NCBI RefSeq assembly: GCF_022581195.2
Contig: NC_061472.1
Location: forward strand, 10,974,001-11,038,000
Source: Helicoverpa zea
Lineage: Eukaryota; Arthropoda; Insecta; Lepidoptera; Noctuidae
Length of the DNA: 64,000 nt
Direction of reading: 5' to 3'
Shown: in pieces, positions 34,201 through 46,600 of the stretch
How positions within the stretch are numbered: the first letter of the stretch is position 1
How the letters are laid out: the number at the start of each line of letters is the position of its first letter
The notes under the pieces: generated by a model
What the model was told of the DNA's origin: nothing
Database searches by the model: none
What the model saw: the letters and a program-made list of their open reading frames with translations, nothing else
Made by a program: the position numbers and the translations under genes

Positions 34201-37200
34201 CTGTGGGATACTGCTGACAATTTTGCGTGTCTATATCTCGTATAGGATTTCTCGATAATGCGTCAACGTGGTTCATCCTTGTACCTGCCCTGTATTCCAC
34301 GACGCAATCAAATTCCTGCATAGCGAGCCACCATCGGGCAATCCTAGGTATTAGGTCGCGTTTTCCAAACGTGGAACGTAAGGCGCTGCAGTCTGTAACG
34401 ACCTTAAAAGTTTTGCCTAACAGGTATACTCTAAACTTTTTAAGGGAGCATATAACAGCTAGAGTTTCCAGTTCGTATGAGTGAAAGTTCTTTTCCTCAG
34501 GGGTCGTCTGTCGGCTATAATAGGCCACAGGATGAAAAGAACCTTCACTCCCTTTTGGGCGCTGTAAAAGGATCCCTCCTACACCCAGTTTACTCGCATC
34601 AGTATGCAGTTCAAACTCTGCAGAGGGGTCATATATTGTCAGCACGGGTCTACTGATTAGTTTCCGTTTTAAAACACTAAATGCTTCTTCTTGATCGGTG
34701 GACCAGTTCCACACAGTATCCCTTTTAAGCAGTTTAGTGAGAGGGTGTGCTAATTGTGCAAAGCCTTGGATGAACCTCCTAAAATAGCTCACCAGACCTA
34801 AGAATTGCCGCACACCGTGTATATTTTCCGGACGGGGAAAATCTGCAACACTTTGAATTTTTGACATCCCCGGCCGCATACCCTCAGCGCTAATTTCGTA
34901 GCCCAGATAGTTTATCCTGTTTTGAAGAAAACTGCATTTAGACAGATTCAATTTTAGATTAGCTTCCCGTAACAACTGTAATATATCTTCTAACCGTTTC
35001 ATGCATTCCGACGGATCCTTTCCGTATATTAGCAAGTCATCTATATACACAGTAGCCTTCTCAAACCTAGCTGAACCTAGAACGTTATTCATCATTCGCT
35101 GGAATACTGCTGGCGCGTTTGCCAAGCCGAACGGCATACGATTGTACTCGTATTGTCCGTCCGGCGTGACAAACGCCGTTAGGTGTTTACTTTCTTCCGC
35201 GATGGGGACTTGATAATACCCAGACATAAGATCTAACGTAATGAACCACGCTTGTCCAGAAAGTCTGGCAATCTCATCATCGATGACAGGTATGGGGTAT
35301 CTCTCCTTCACCGTGACCGAATTTAGTAATCGGTAATCGACGCATAGTCGAATATTGCCATCTTTCTTGCGGACAAGAATTATGGGACTCGCGTAATTGG
35401 AAGCAGATTCCCTAATGATTCCCGCCTGCAACATCTCATCTATCATGGCGCGTACCTTTTCACGTTCGAAGTGCGAAAGTCGATACGGTCTATAGACGAC
35501 TGGACGTTGGCTGTTCAGTTCTATTTTCATTTCGGTGGTTGTTGTGCACCCCAGATCACCCAAAGTGGATGCAAAACATTCTTTGTGGCGACGTAACAAT
35601 TCAAGCAGTTTTTCCTTGTCGCTTTCAGATATAGAATCGCCTACGTGAACGTCTTTCTCGTCGAAACCCTCGCCCACATTGTTCTCAAAGAATTGACCTT
35701 CGATGGACTTTGCTACCTCCGTGAGCCTATAAACTGCCTCCACTCTTTCGGCTCGCGAAAAGACGAAATTTTCTAGCACCCGGCATGGTGTCGAACACGG
35801 CGTTAATGTGACAAAAAGGAGACTATCCTTGGCCTCGTAGACACCACCACATACCAAGTATTGATCATTTGGCTTACCTACTATCTTAGAGTCTAGTATT
35901 AAATTTCCTGTGAATTCCTTGTGCGTTAAAGCTCTAATACTGGCTGGACCGAATAGTACATTATGAGCCGCGGATCTGATTCTTATCTTGTCACCGTCTT
36001 CTATGATATCAAAAGTTGAAGTGTCATTACTATTACATAAGAAATTCAGCTTATGCGCATCTTTATACAACGCAATATGTGGTTGCTCTGAATAAGTTTG
36101 CCCAACAAGTATTGGTTTTTCTAAAAACACGTCGTCTACTACTCTAAATACGACATCGGCCTCAATATCGTCAACACTTATCTTAAACTTAGCAGAACCC
36201 AAGGAATATATCAATTTATTACCAAAACCAGTCAGTGGGATTGGAATATTATCATGTTGTAGCCCAAGCTTTGAAAATGTAGTTTTCCGTATTAAACTAG
36301 CCTCGCTACCTAGATCAACGAAGGCTTCAACGATATTATCCCCAATTTTAACTGATTTTATGAATTTATTGTTCGGATTTGAGTTCTTTATACGCATTGT
36401 CTTTGTTATAGTGTCAGTCTTACTATTCCCCATTTCAGATTTAGAGCGACATGTTTCAGCCTTGTGTCCAATTCTGTTACACGTTGAGCATTTCACTAAA
36501 GGCTTCGTACATTTAGAGAAAGGGTGTCCTTTCTCCTTACAGTTGTAACAATACACATTTGGATTGCTCTTGCTATTGGGCCTGAAACTTTGTCGATCAT
36601 CAGAGGAGGCACCCACCTTATCCCGGTTAAAAAATGGATGTGTCGGGAGTTCTTTGTTGTTACTTAGTAGGAATTTTAATAATTGATCCGGCTCATCGCA
36701 TCTCAACGCCAACGCGCTAGATCTCATAGTTTTATCACTAATGCCATGGATGATGCAGTCTACCGCGCGCCTACCCGTTATGTCACATTGATTAAGGAGG
36801 GCCAATTTCTCGTAATAATAATTCTCGACTAACTCATTGGGACGACTTTTGCGCTTCAACATATCCTCAAGAAGTTGTCCGTAATTTTGCTCACAGGGAA
36901 AAGCACTCATCAACTTTATCTGCCATTCCTTCCAGGTGAACAAAATCGAGTTAAGACTCTCGTACCATGTTTTTGCAAGTCCCGAGAGTTTCTGCATCGC
37001 AAAATGCACTGTAGTTCTTCCATCCCAGCCGTAAACCTCTGCACACTCGTTAACCTTCTTTAACCACGTGTCCATACGTTGGTTTTTCTGAGATGGATTA
37101 AATTCTGGAAGTATATTTTTATCGAAACCTTTACTAATTGAGGGTAAGCATTGATTTGACGGCTGCGATGGAATGACATCTCTAATATTCTTAAATAATT

Positions 37201-37837
37201 TCACGACATCGTTAGTAGTAAAAGTGGGAGTACATGACCTTTTAGTGCGATGCTCGACGCTGGCTCGGCTGCGACTCCTTGACCTCATCTCATGCTCGCC
37301 ACGGTCCACGCTGCGCCGCCGGTTGCGATGCTCGCTGCGGCGCTCGCTTCGATGCTCGCCTCGATGCTCGCTGCGGCGCTCGCTGTGATGCTCGCTACGG
37401 CGCTCGCTGCGGCGCTCGCTGCGGCGCTCGCTGCGGCGCTCGCTGTGACGCTCGCTGCGGCGCTCGCTAAGATGCTCGCTGTGCTTCCTGCGCTGTTCGG
37501 CGTCTCGTTCTTGTTGCAAGGCCAACTCCAAGAGCCGAACCTTCTCCTGCTCCCGCCTGAGCGCCAACTCGCGGTCCCGTACTCCGCGACTGCGACTGCG
37601 GCTGCGCTCGCGGCTGTGGCTACGCCGTGTGAGTGAACGACTGCTTCGAGGGGTCTCTAGCCTGCCATGGCCATTTCCAGTCTCCATTTTCTGAAACTCG
37701 TCGAACAAAATTGTAGATTTTAGTAAGAGAACTAAACCTTAAGATATCTCGTAAACGGTAAGTCTGACGACAAAAATAACACGTTTTTTCACCCCTTTTA
37801 TATACCCCTGCAATATTTTTTTTTTTTTGTGGTTGTT

Positions 37838-37876
<39 letters not shown>

Positions 37877-40567
37877 CAATCATTAATATACCCTGTATAC
37901 GGGTTAGATGCAAAAATAATATAATTGAATCCGCAAGGTTTAAATAACTATGTGGTACATGCAAAGTATTTGAATTGGGATATTTGGATTCCATATTACT
38001 GAAGAAAATTGTCCGCATGGGCTGATTTTTCAATCATCAGCTAACTTCCATCTAAGGAATAAATATGGCGGTTTGACATATTTTCTATACAAAAGCTGTC
38101 AAACACACTCCTCAGATAAGAGCCATCCGGCGATTGAAAAATCGGCCCTAAGTAAAATAAATAAGTAAAATACATGTATTAAAAATTGTGGAATAGGCAG
38201 GTACAACTATGTATGTACCTCTTGAATAATATTTTTAACACTTAAGTTGGCGTGATTATTGCAAAACAGATTATTAAATATAAAAGTAAAAATAGATGTA
38301 GGCGTGTACTTACGTTTTCTTTATCCCACTTCTGAGATATAGGACTACCTCAGAAGTAAGGGCACGAACAGGAAACAAAGATTCTTCGTTTAAACTTGAA
38401 TATATTTAGTAAACCAAAACAATTAACAATCCAGCCTTGAAAATTATCCAGCCATCCAATTTACGTCTTACACTTGAACAACTTGACGCAACCGCACAAT
38501 TCAACGGTCCGAGCCAGAATGCCCCCACCTGATCTTATTCCGTTCAAATCAATTTCCGGTGTTGCCAGATGGCGAAAAGTAAAATCTCCTCAAATTGAAA
38601 TGTTGCCATAATAAAAATTCTAAAGCATCAGAATTCGTAATTAAAAAGATAAAATAAACGTGAAAAACATTTCGAACCTTACAATAGTCCAGAATTGTAG
38701 CCAAAAATACAGAAAAAGAAAATCAAGCCTCACCCTCTGTGCATAAGTCCAACTCCCACATGGCTGGTTTTTCTTTCTTAATACAACGGTTAATTCACCA
38801 AGATCTTACCGGTACGAGTATGTTATTCTTTCCCACATGTAAAACCTACTTCCTTGCAAATTTTTAATTGGTTTAAACCAACTTTCAAACAGAAGAAGGA
38901 ACTCAATTCGACCGTGCGTAAATTTTTCTGATCTTACTTTTACAATATTGCGAGGAGGTTAATCTGTATGGTTTCCAGTGCATGAAAGAGAGCAAAGCAA
39001 GGGTTGCTAGTTCCCTTTTGCAGATGTGCAAAATATACGCCATCACACCGAGCTTAGTGTATCTTATTTTCAGCAAAAACATTAAAACCAAGGCTATAAT
39101 AATTCTGTACTTCTCGTAGTTTGAGCCGCGTTCTCAGTGAACTTCTCAACCAACCCAGTGATCCCTGTAACTTCTAGAGACGTTAACTAGCTAGTAGTGA
39201 CAACGCAACTAATAAAACTAGATATCAAATTCGCTTTGTAGGTCATCATCAGCATGCATAATAAAGCTTATTCATTCGAGTATGTACAGGTACGCCTACC
39301 TCAAGATGAGCTAACCCTCTTCATATTGTACCTCCCACAAGTCCGTGCGATGGGGCGTACTGATTTTCGTCATTCTTATGTTTACCCTTGTTGAAAAAGT
39401 TGCCATTGCATATTATGAGGATGGTAAAGTCTTAGCAGTTCTAAACTGATCAACACCGCCTGCACTGTGCACACCACACATTAGCCGTTGTTTACTATCG
39501 TCTATTTGTATTAATTAGGTAGCTAAGTATATGTACGATCACAATATTACGATATAACTGTACTACTACACAGGTACAAGTCCGGCGCGCACTCTTGCTG
39601 CCGTACGCGTGCGTATGTTGAGGCAGGTCCAGCAGCGGCAGTTTGTGTTATTTTAATGAGAGTGATTTTTATTCATCGAGATTATTCATCGTTAAAGACG
39701 AATAATTTGTACGCATCGTACCTTTAGTGTGCTCAGTGTTTGACCAGATTTTTTATTGTGCTTCGGTCGCCTAGCATTGTTCAAGTGCGCCTGATTAGCA
39801 TCCATAGAACACTGACAATGAGGCAAAGCATATAGTCGCGTTATGTGAGGCGAGTGTCGGGCGGTGCCACGGCAAGGGACCGATTAGCTTACATTACGTA
39901 ATGCGTGCCGTTGCCCGACACTGGCATCGATAACTCTCGCTGATATTTGGAGCGGCGACAGGGTCACGCGATAAGCTCGCTACTACAAGATGCTTCCTGC
40001 ATAGGAGATACTGGTCTATATCCTAAAAGGGTCTTGGCAAGATTTCACCGAAGAAAAGATCGTGGTGGCCTAGTGGGCAAAGAACCAACCTCTCGCTCGA
40101 GTATGAGAGCGCGGGTAAAGCACTGGTACTACCAGTGCTTTACAAGGTGGTACTCAGCTACATCCGGTTAGACCGGAATCGGACCCCAACATAGTTGGGA
40201 AAAAGGCTCGGAGGATGATGGAATTTCTCTTGTCTAAGCGACATAGGCATCGCCTTCGGTGTACTTTATCTTCAGTAAATACTCATTAAGTTATAAGTTT
40301 TTTTAGGGTTCCGTACCACAAAGGGTAAAACGGGACCCTATTGTTTTCGCTCCTCTGTCCGTCCGTCTGTCCAGACTGTATCTCATGAACCGTGATAGTT
40401 AGAGAGTTGAAATTTTCACAGATGATGTATTTCTGTTGCTGCTATATCAACAAATACTGAAAACTAGAATAAAATAAATATTTTGGGGGCTCCCATACAA
40501 CAAACGTGATTTTTTTGCTCATTTTTAACCCCCGACGCAAAAACGACGGGGTGTTATAAGTTTGACA

Positions 40568-40633
<66 letters not shown>

Positions 40634-43600
40634 GCATCGTAGCTCCCAAACGGATGATCCGATTGTAATGCGGTTTTTTTTGTTTGAAAGGTATGTCATT
40701 CGGGAGTGTTCTTAGCTATGTTTGGTGGAAATCGGTTCAGGTCTTTAAGGTCATCAGCTCGTTTGTTAGGTGTGATAGGAATGTTACACGCTCAGTTTAC
40801 TTGCAAGCATATGTGGGATCAGAAATTTGAAACACTAATGTCTTCTGGAACCACTGAGCTGGTCTGCTGTTAGGACATGAAGATAGGAGACGTAACCCTG
40901 AACTGCCTTTTAGTAAACCCATCGAGTTTGGGCTCGTTGAATTTGTCTTGACTATTACACTTTTAAACGTGTATCTTTATAAAGCCATTTTGCCAAGCAT
41001 TGGATATTCAACACGGATCCTGCATTTGAAATCGTTGGGAGACATCGTTTTGAACTGTGACTTATGTCTGATGTATGACAAAATTAAAACAGATTCTTAT
41101 ATCTCATTTGACATACTTTCGGGCTTTTGCATATTCAGTGAACTCGGCTCTAAGTTAATAATGCCTTGTTATGTGATGACATGTTTCACCCCGAGACAGC
41201 CATCGCGCACCTGTATGGAGCAGCCAGAGCAGCAATGTTTTATCTTTGCTGCCATAATCTTCACACAATAATGAGAACAATCGTGACTTGATAAAATTAA
41301 TTATTTTTGCTGCTTCATCCATAACTAATTTTAAATCTGATGGCATTTGCTTCTTTTGCAAGTGCTTGTATATGCAGAATACAATGGAGAAGTGTTTTGT
41401 TTTTTTTTTTCTGAATTCTTGCGGAACCCCTCCAGAGATATCGCGAAACCTTAGGTTTCTGCGGAACACACTGAGAGTATAGCTGCTCTAAATGATATTA
41501 GTATAGAGTACAGAAGTATACATTGTATATAAAAAAATTATAATAAAATTGTCTTTTTAATATCTCTCTCGCTGTGTTGAGGGTAATCGTTTCTTTTGCA
41601 AACAAGATTTCTAAAATGTTGAATTTGGCACCCCGGATTTGATCATTCGATTTTATGCTGGCCAAAACGCCGAAGGACTTTGCAATACATGATGCGACGG
41701 ATGCGTCAAACAAAGCGGCAATAAAGTCCACTGGAGCGAGGATAACAGGAGCACCGTCATCCGATCCAGGCCATGAAGCGCTAGTGTCGAGCACGCGGCC
41801 GGCGGCACACTCGTGTATGCTCACGCTGCTGAAGTTCTGGGAGCTGCTGCGGGCGGCAGCCGCTGACGCCTCGCACTCTATGTAGCCAGTCCGCATCTAG
41901 GCATGCCTCTCGGATAGCGGATATCGCTTATGAGCTCATTTCCCCTTGATACTTTTATGTATACAAGGTATTAATGCAGCAACAATTATTTGATTAATTT
42001 GAACGTACAGGTAACTACTGATGTTATTTTTATCTAGGTACGGAAAGTTGTATTTAGTATTGTTCTTTTGTTGTTTCAGATGAACGAGAAGATGTCCAGA
42101 AGAAAACATTCACAAAATGGATCAACTCTCAACTTGTGAAGGTAAAACTATCGCTTTGACTACATCAACTGTCACATTAGACTATGTTGATGATGAAGCA
42201 TGGCCACCAAACTACTCGTTAAATTAAAGGTCTCGGCTCGATATTGGTCGATCACTTTGATCAGTTTTAGTTCGTTTGTTACCCGCGCCTTCCATTACGT
42301 CCAATCAATAAGTAGTTCATACACGTTATTGCTTATTTATGTATGTACTAACCAAGCAAGCATTTTGAGATGTGAGATATAGGTAAATAAATATGGACTC
42401 AACACCTAACAGTGAGTTTGAGTTATATTCGTGACTAGTATTTAAAACTAGTGCTAACTTAATACACTTGAATTGAACTTGCCTTTGCTCATACAATGAG
42501 AGTGAAACATGTAGTCCGAGCTGATCGGGACGACGCGACTGCTGCTCGCAGATGGCTTTGCGCCGTAATTAGGGTCAATTCCGCTGTGGCACTGAGCACG
42601 GCGCCTGCTTGTGCCACAAGTGTAATCATGCTCTGAGGACAGTATGTCCCAGGCAAGGATCCTGACCCGCTCTTGGCTTGCTAAAAGTTTCACAGCCGTA
42701 CCTATCAGTTTAAGTTTTGGGTCGCTTCCGTCACCCAGAAGAAAGCAGAGCGGGTGTGGCAATGCTGCTACGCCAGATGTGAGAAATACTGAAAGTACTG
42801 AATAGATTTCTTCATAAATGTATTTAACTTGTAGATATTTCTCGCCAAATAGAGCATTTGAAAGAAGAGAGAATTTTTTAAATCAAGTTTATAGGCACAG
42901 GTAATAAAGATATTTTTTATACAAAAATATAACCTGTGCCTATAAACTTGATTTAAAAAATTCTCTCTTCTTTCAAATGCTCTATTTGGCGAGAAAGATA
43001 TTTTTGTATAAAAAATATCTTTATTACATTATGTCTCTTTATTGTATACTAGCCGTTTCCCCGCGGTTTCACCCGCATCCCGTGGTAACTACTGCCCGTA
43101 CCGGCATAAAATGTAGCCTATGTTACTCGTGGGTAATGTAGCTTTCGAATGGTGAAAGAATTTTTAAAAACTGTCCAGTAGTTTTTGAGCCTATTCATTA
43201 CAACCAAACAAACAAACAAACAAAGTTTTCCTCTTTATAATATTAGTATAGATAGAACTACAAATAATATTATTAGTGGGTATAGAAGACAAATAAGCCA
43301 TAAAAATTGAACACGTACCCGTGATACCCGTCGAGGCCGCTTTGCTGGAGACTTGGCTGGGCCCTGGGGTGGACCAGATACATAGTATAGATGTGATGGC
43401 GCTGAGCGAGTGTCGTGTTGCAGAACGACAAGCCGCTGGTGGAGGACCTGTTCCTGGACCTGCGGGACGGCGAGATCCTGCTGGCGCTGCTCGAGATCCT
43501 CACCGCGCAGCAGTATGTGAGTAGCGCCTCAATCTGATTTTTCTTCTTTATAGTCGCCATCTCCTGCACCACTGGTGTCAACTGACGATAATTAGTGACG

Positions 43601-46600
43601 ATAATGACGTCTGTTGGCTGAACACCTTAGCTTCACAAGGCGCAGCCTCATCGTGTAAGCTGTAGACTGGTAGGTGCGATATGCAGATAAATTCATCTTC
43701 TCCGTACGCAGTACATTGACGTATGTCTTGCTCTTCCATAGTTAGGTAGGAGTTCTTCACGAAGTTAATAGCAATAAAATTGGAGCCAGGTTGTAGAAGT
43801 TTTAAGTGCCCTTGTTGTAAAAATGGTATCGGTATGACTCGATATATTTTATAATCTTCGTCACTTAGTAACGGGATGTGAAGTTCAAATAGAAAGAAGT
43901 TGTTTGTTATTCGAGCCTTGACGTGAGTTAGATCGTAGATGTTTAGGAAATCCTTTTGAATATCTTTCACAGGCAACGACAGTCCTTGGGGTAATCTTCC
44001 CGATATGATATTAAGTTGTTCGATCAGTTGGGATGCTGGAAACAGGTGAGTGTCTAAATGACCTTTGTTGATGTTACTTAAGGCATTCATTAGCATTTCT
44101 AGAATCCTGTTCAGCTCCTTGAAAATTAAAGTCGATGTCACCGCAGCAGAATTGATATCATCTATTGTAAACAACATTTGCGCGCGGTTCTCGATTTTTG
44201 TGCTGACGTTGCATGATCTATTCATGTATGTTTTAATTGATTGGAGTTGTTTTTCCATGAACTCAGCGTTTCTTTTGACAACATTGTTTTCTGCTTCTAT
44301 GATCAAAGTTTGATTTTTCATTAGTTGTAATAAATAATTATCGTTTAATTGCATGTTTTGTATATCCTTTTCGTATTTGTTTGCAAATTCCACATCAAGG
44401 GTCCCAAATAACGTTCTCGATAACTTGCCAATACCATCAAAGTAGCCACGTCTTTGTCTGGAATGTTGCGACAACAGAATTGAATCGTATTCTGCAAGGT
44501 GTTCCAGTTCATGACGTAAATGGCTGACAACTGTTTCGCAAGGCGGATAATCGTGTGAGATCCTGTGGCACAAGGTGTCAATTTGATCGATGTATGCGCT
44601 GATCTTCTCGGTGGCTTGCCAGTATGATGTTAGGTTATAGTAGATGAGCAGTGTCCATTCGTCATGAATCAGTTGTAATTTGCCAGCTTCATCAAAGTAA
44701 ACGGGATGATTGTTTACAATCGGTGTCACTTGCAAATTATTTGTTATGGGCGTGGATTGCGTTAACGCCGTCATAGTTAATATAGACATAAGAATGAGAC
44801 ATAGTGCATTCTTATTTGCTCCTGTTGGACCTCGTTTTTTCGGTTCCGGGCTAGAAGGCTGTGTCTTGGCTTGATACTCGTCGGTAGACCGCAATGGTAA
44901 CGGCGCCAGCTTGGTAATGGGTCGTTTTACAGAGCCTTTCTTCGTTTTTAAAGTAACCACTCGAACTCTTCCGTCTGTTCCCGGGTGAACCTCATTTACC
45001 CTTCCGAGAGCCCATCGTCCTGGAGGAAGGTATTCATCTTTTACGAGTACTAGGCTTCCTTCTTTTAGATTGTCTTGAGATTGCTGCCATTTGCTTCTTA
45101 CTTGCAGTTGATGCAGATATTCATTCGACCAACGCTTCCAGATTTGTATGTTGAGTTGTTCGACTAGTCTCCATCTATTTCTTAAATCGTGCTCGGCGAA
45201 GTCGTGTTCCTCTTGTGCTGGGCCCATTAGGGGCCCACCAGTAAGGAAGTGCCCAGGAGTTAAGTATTCGAGATCCTCTATATCTTCAGTTAATGGGCAC
45301 AACGGACGTGAGTTTAGACATGCTTCGATTTGAGTTAGCAGCGTGGTAAATTGCTCAAAAGTGAGCTTCTGTTCCCCCAGCACTCGATTTAAGTGGTATT
45401 TCATTGCTTTCACGGCAGCTTCCCACAGACCCCCAGCTGTTGGCCATAGGGGAGCGTTGAAATGCCATTCCACTTGTAGGTGGCTCATCTCATTGAAGAA
45501 TTCGGATGTCTTAAATGTTTCATGTTTTTCAAAGTCTTCTTTTAACAGTTTTGCTGCGCCCACAAAATTCGTTCAGTTATCCGAGTACATGTGCCGGGGT
45601 GTGCCTCTGCGGGCACACAGTCGTTTGAAGGCGGCGAGGAATGTTTGCGTGGTCATATCCGACACTAGTTCCAAATGTACCGCCTTAGTTGCCAGGCATA
45701 TGAAAATAGCTATGTAAGCCTTGCATGTTTTCACTCCTCTCCCTTTGTTTATTTTTACGTCAACGTGTCCGGTGTAATCAACGCCAGTGTTCGTGAAGGG
45801 TCTGGATTGAGTTACCCGCTCCTTCGGCAAGTCTGCCATCAGTTGAACGTTCCGATGAGGTTTGAACCGGTGACACTTCACACACTGTCGTAGCTCCCTT
45901 TTTACAGTCCTGTTGCCCCCAATGACCCAGAACTTAAGTCGCACATAGGCCAAGGTGAGCCTGGCGCCTCCATGGAGAGTGTCGTGGTGCGCCTCTTGAA
46001 TAATGAGTTCCGTTAATCTTCCTGTAGCGGGTATAATTAGAGGTTGTTTTGATTCCGGAGGCAGTGTTGAATTCATTAATCGCCCTTTTGCACGCAATAA
46101 CCCGTTTTCATCAAGAAATGGAGACAACTTCAACAGTGGGCTCTTTGATGATATTGGCAGTTTCTTTTCCAAACGCTCCATTTCGTCGCTGAAATACTCC
46201 CTTTGGACATTTTTGACCACCAACTCTGTAGCCGCTTTAATTTCTTGCGTTGATAAACACATAACTGCCTTTTTTCCTTCGCAGTCAGTTAAGTTATTAT
46301 TAGAGCGAATTACCTTCTTATTTTTCATGTTCAAAGTTCTTAGTATCCAGCCAAGTACTCGAATTACACGTTTAAAACTGCTATATTTATTTAGCAAGTT
46401 TTTAATGATGTCGCATGTTTTGTAAGTTGAAACGCAGCATTTTGCCGGTTTGTTATGTATTTGTTCATTGTTTGTTATGTAGGTCAAACAATAATTGTCT
46501 TGGCTATTTTTAGAATCATATGTCTCTAACCAACTTGGGCCCTCCCACCAAAGCTTAAATTCTAGCAGTTTGGAAGGCAGAAGTCCTCGGCTTGCGCAGT

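Larger units (their letters stand above)
31653..38687 (-). mobile_element. Complete Ty3/gypsy LTR retrotransposon
   Basis: Two 346-bp direct repeats (31657-32002 and 38338-38683), which I could not tell apart by eye, flank an internal region with one intact gag-pol frame on the minus strand. ATAG at 31653-31656 and 38684-38687 is the target duplication; ATAGT is also possible, as the boundary is ambiguous by one base. In the element's own orientation the LTR starts TGTAAGG but ends ...GTCCTATA, not the usual CA. Identical LTRs and an unbroken frame indicate recent insertion. It lies antisense in dystrophin intron 1. Confidence 0.9.

Noticed and set aside
37260..37640. + strand frames rich in Ala/Arg opposite the gypsy gag
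   Set aside because: Mirror image of the ERRSERRSE coding repeat; the gag-pol frame is clearly the real one.
40572..40629. His/Thr repeat protein across the GT tract
   Set aside because: It is a simple (GT)n microsatellite.
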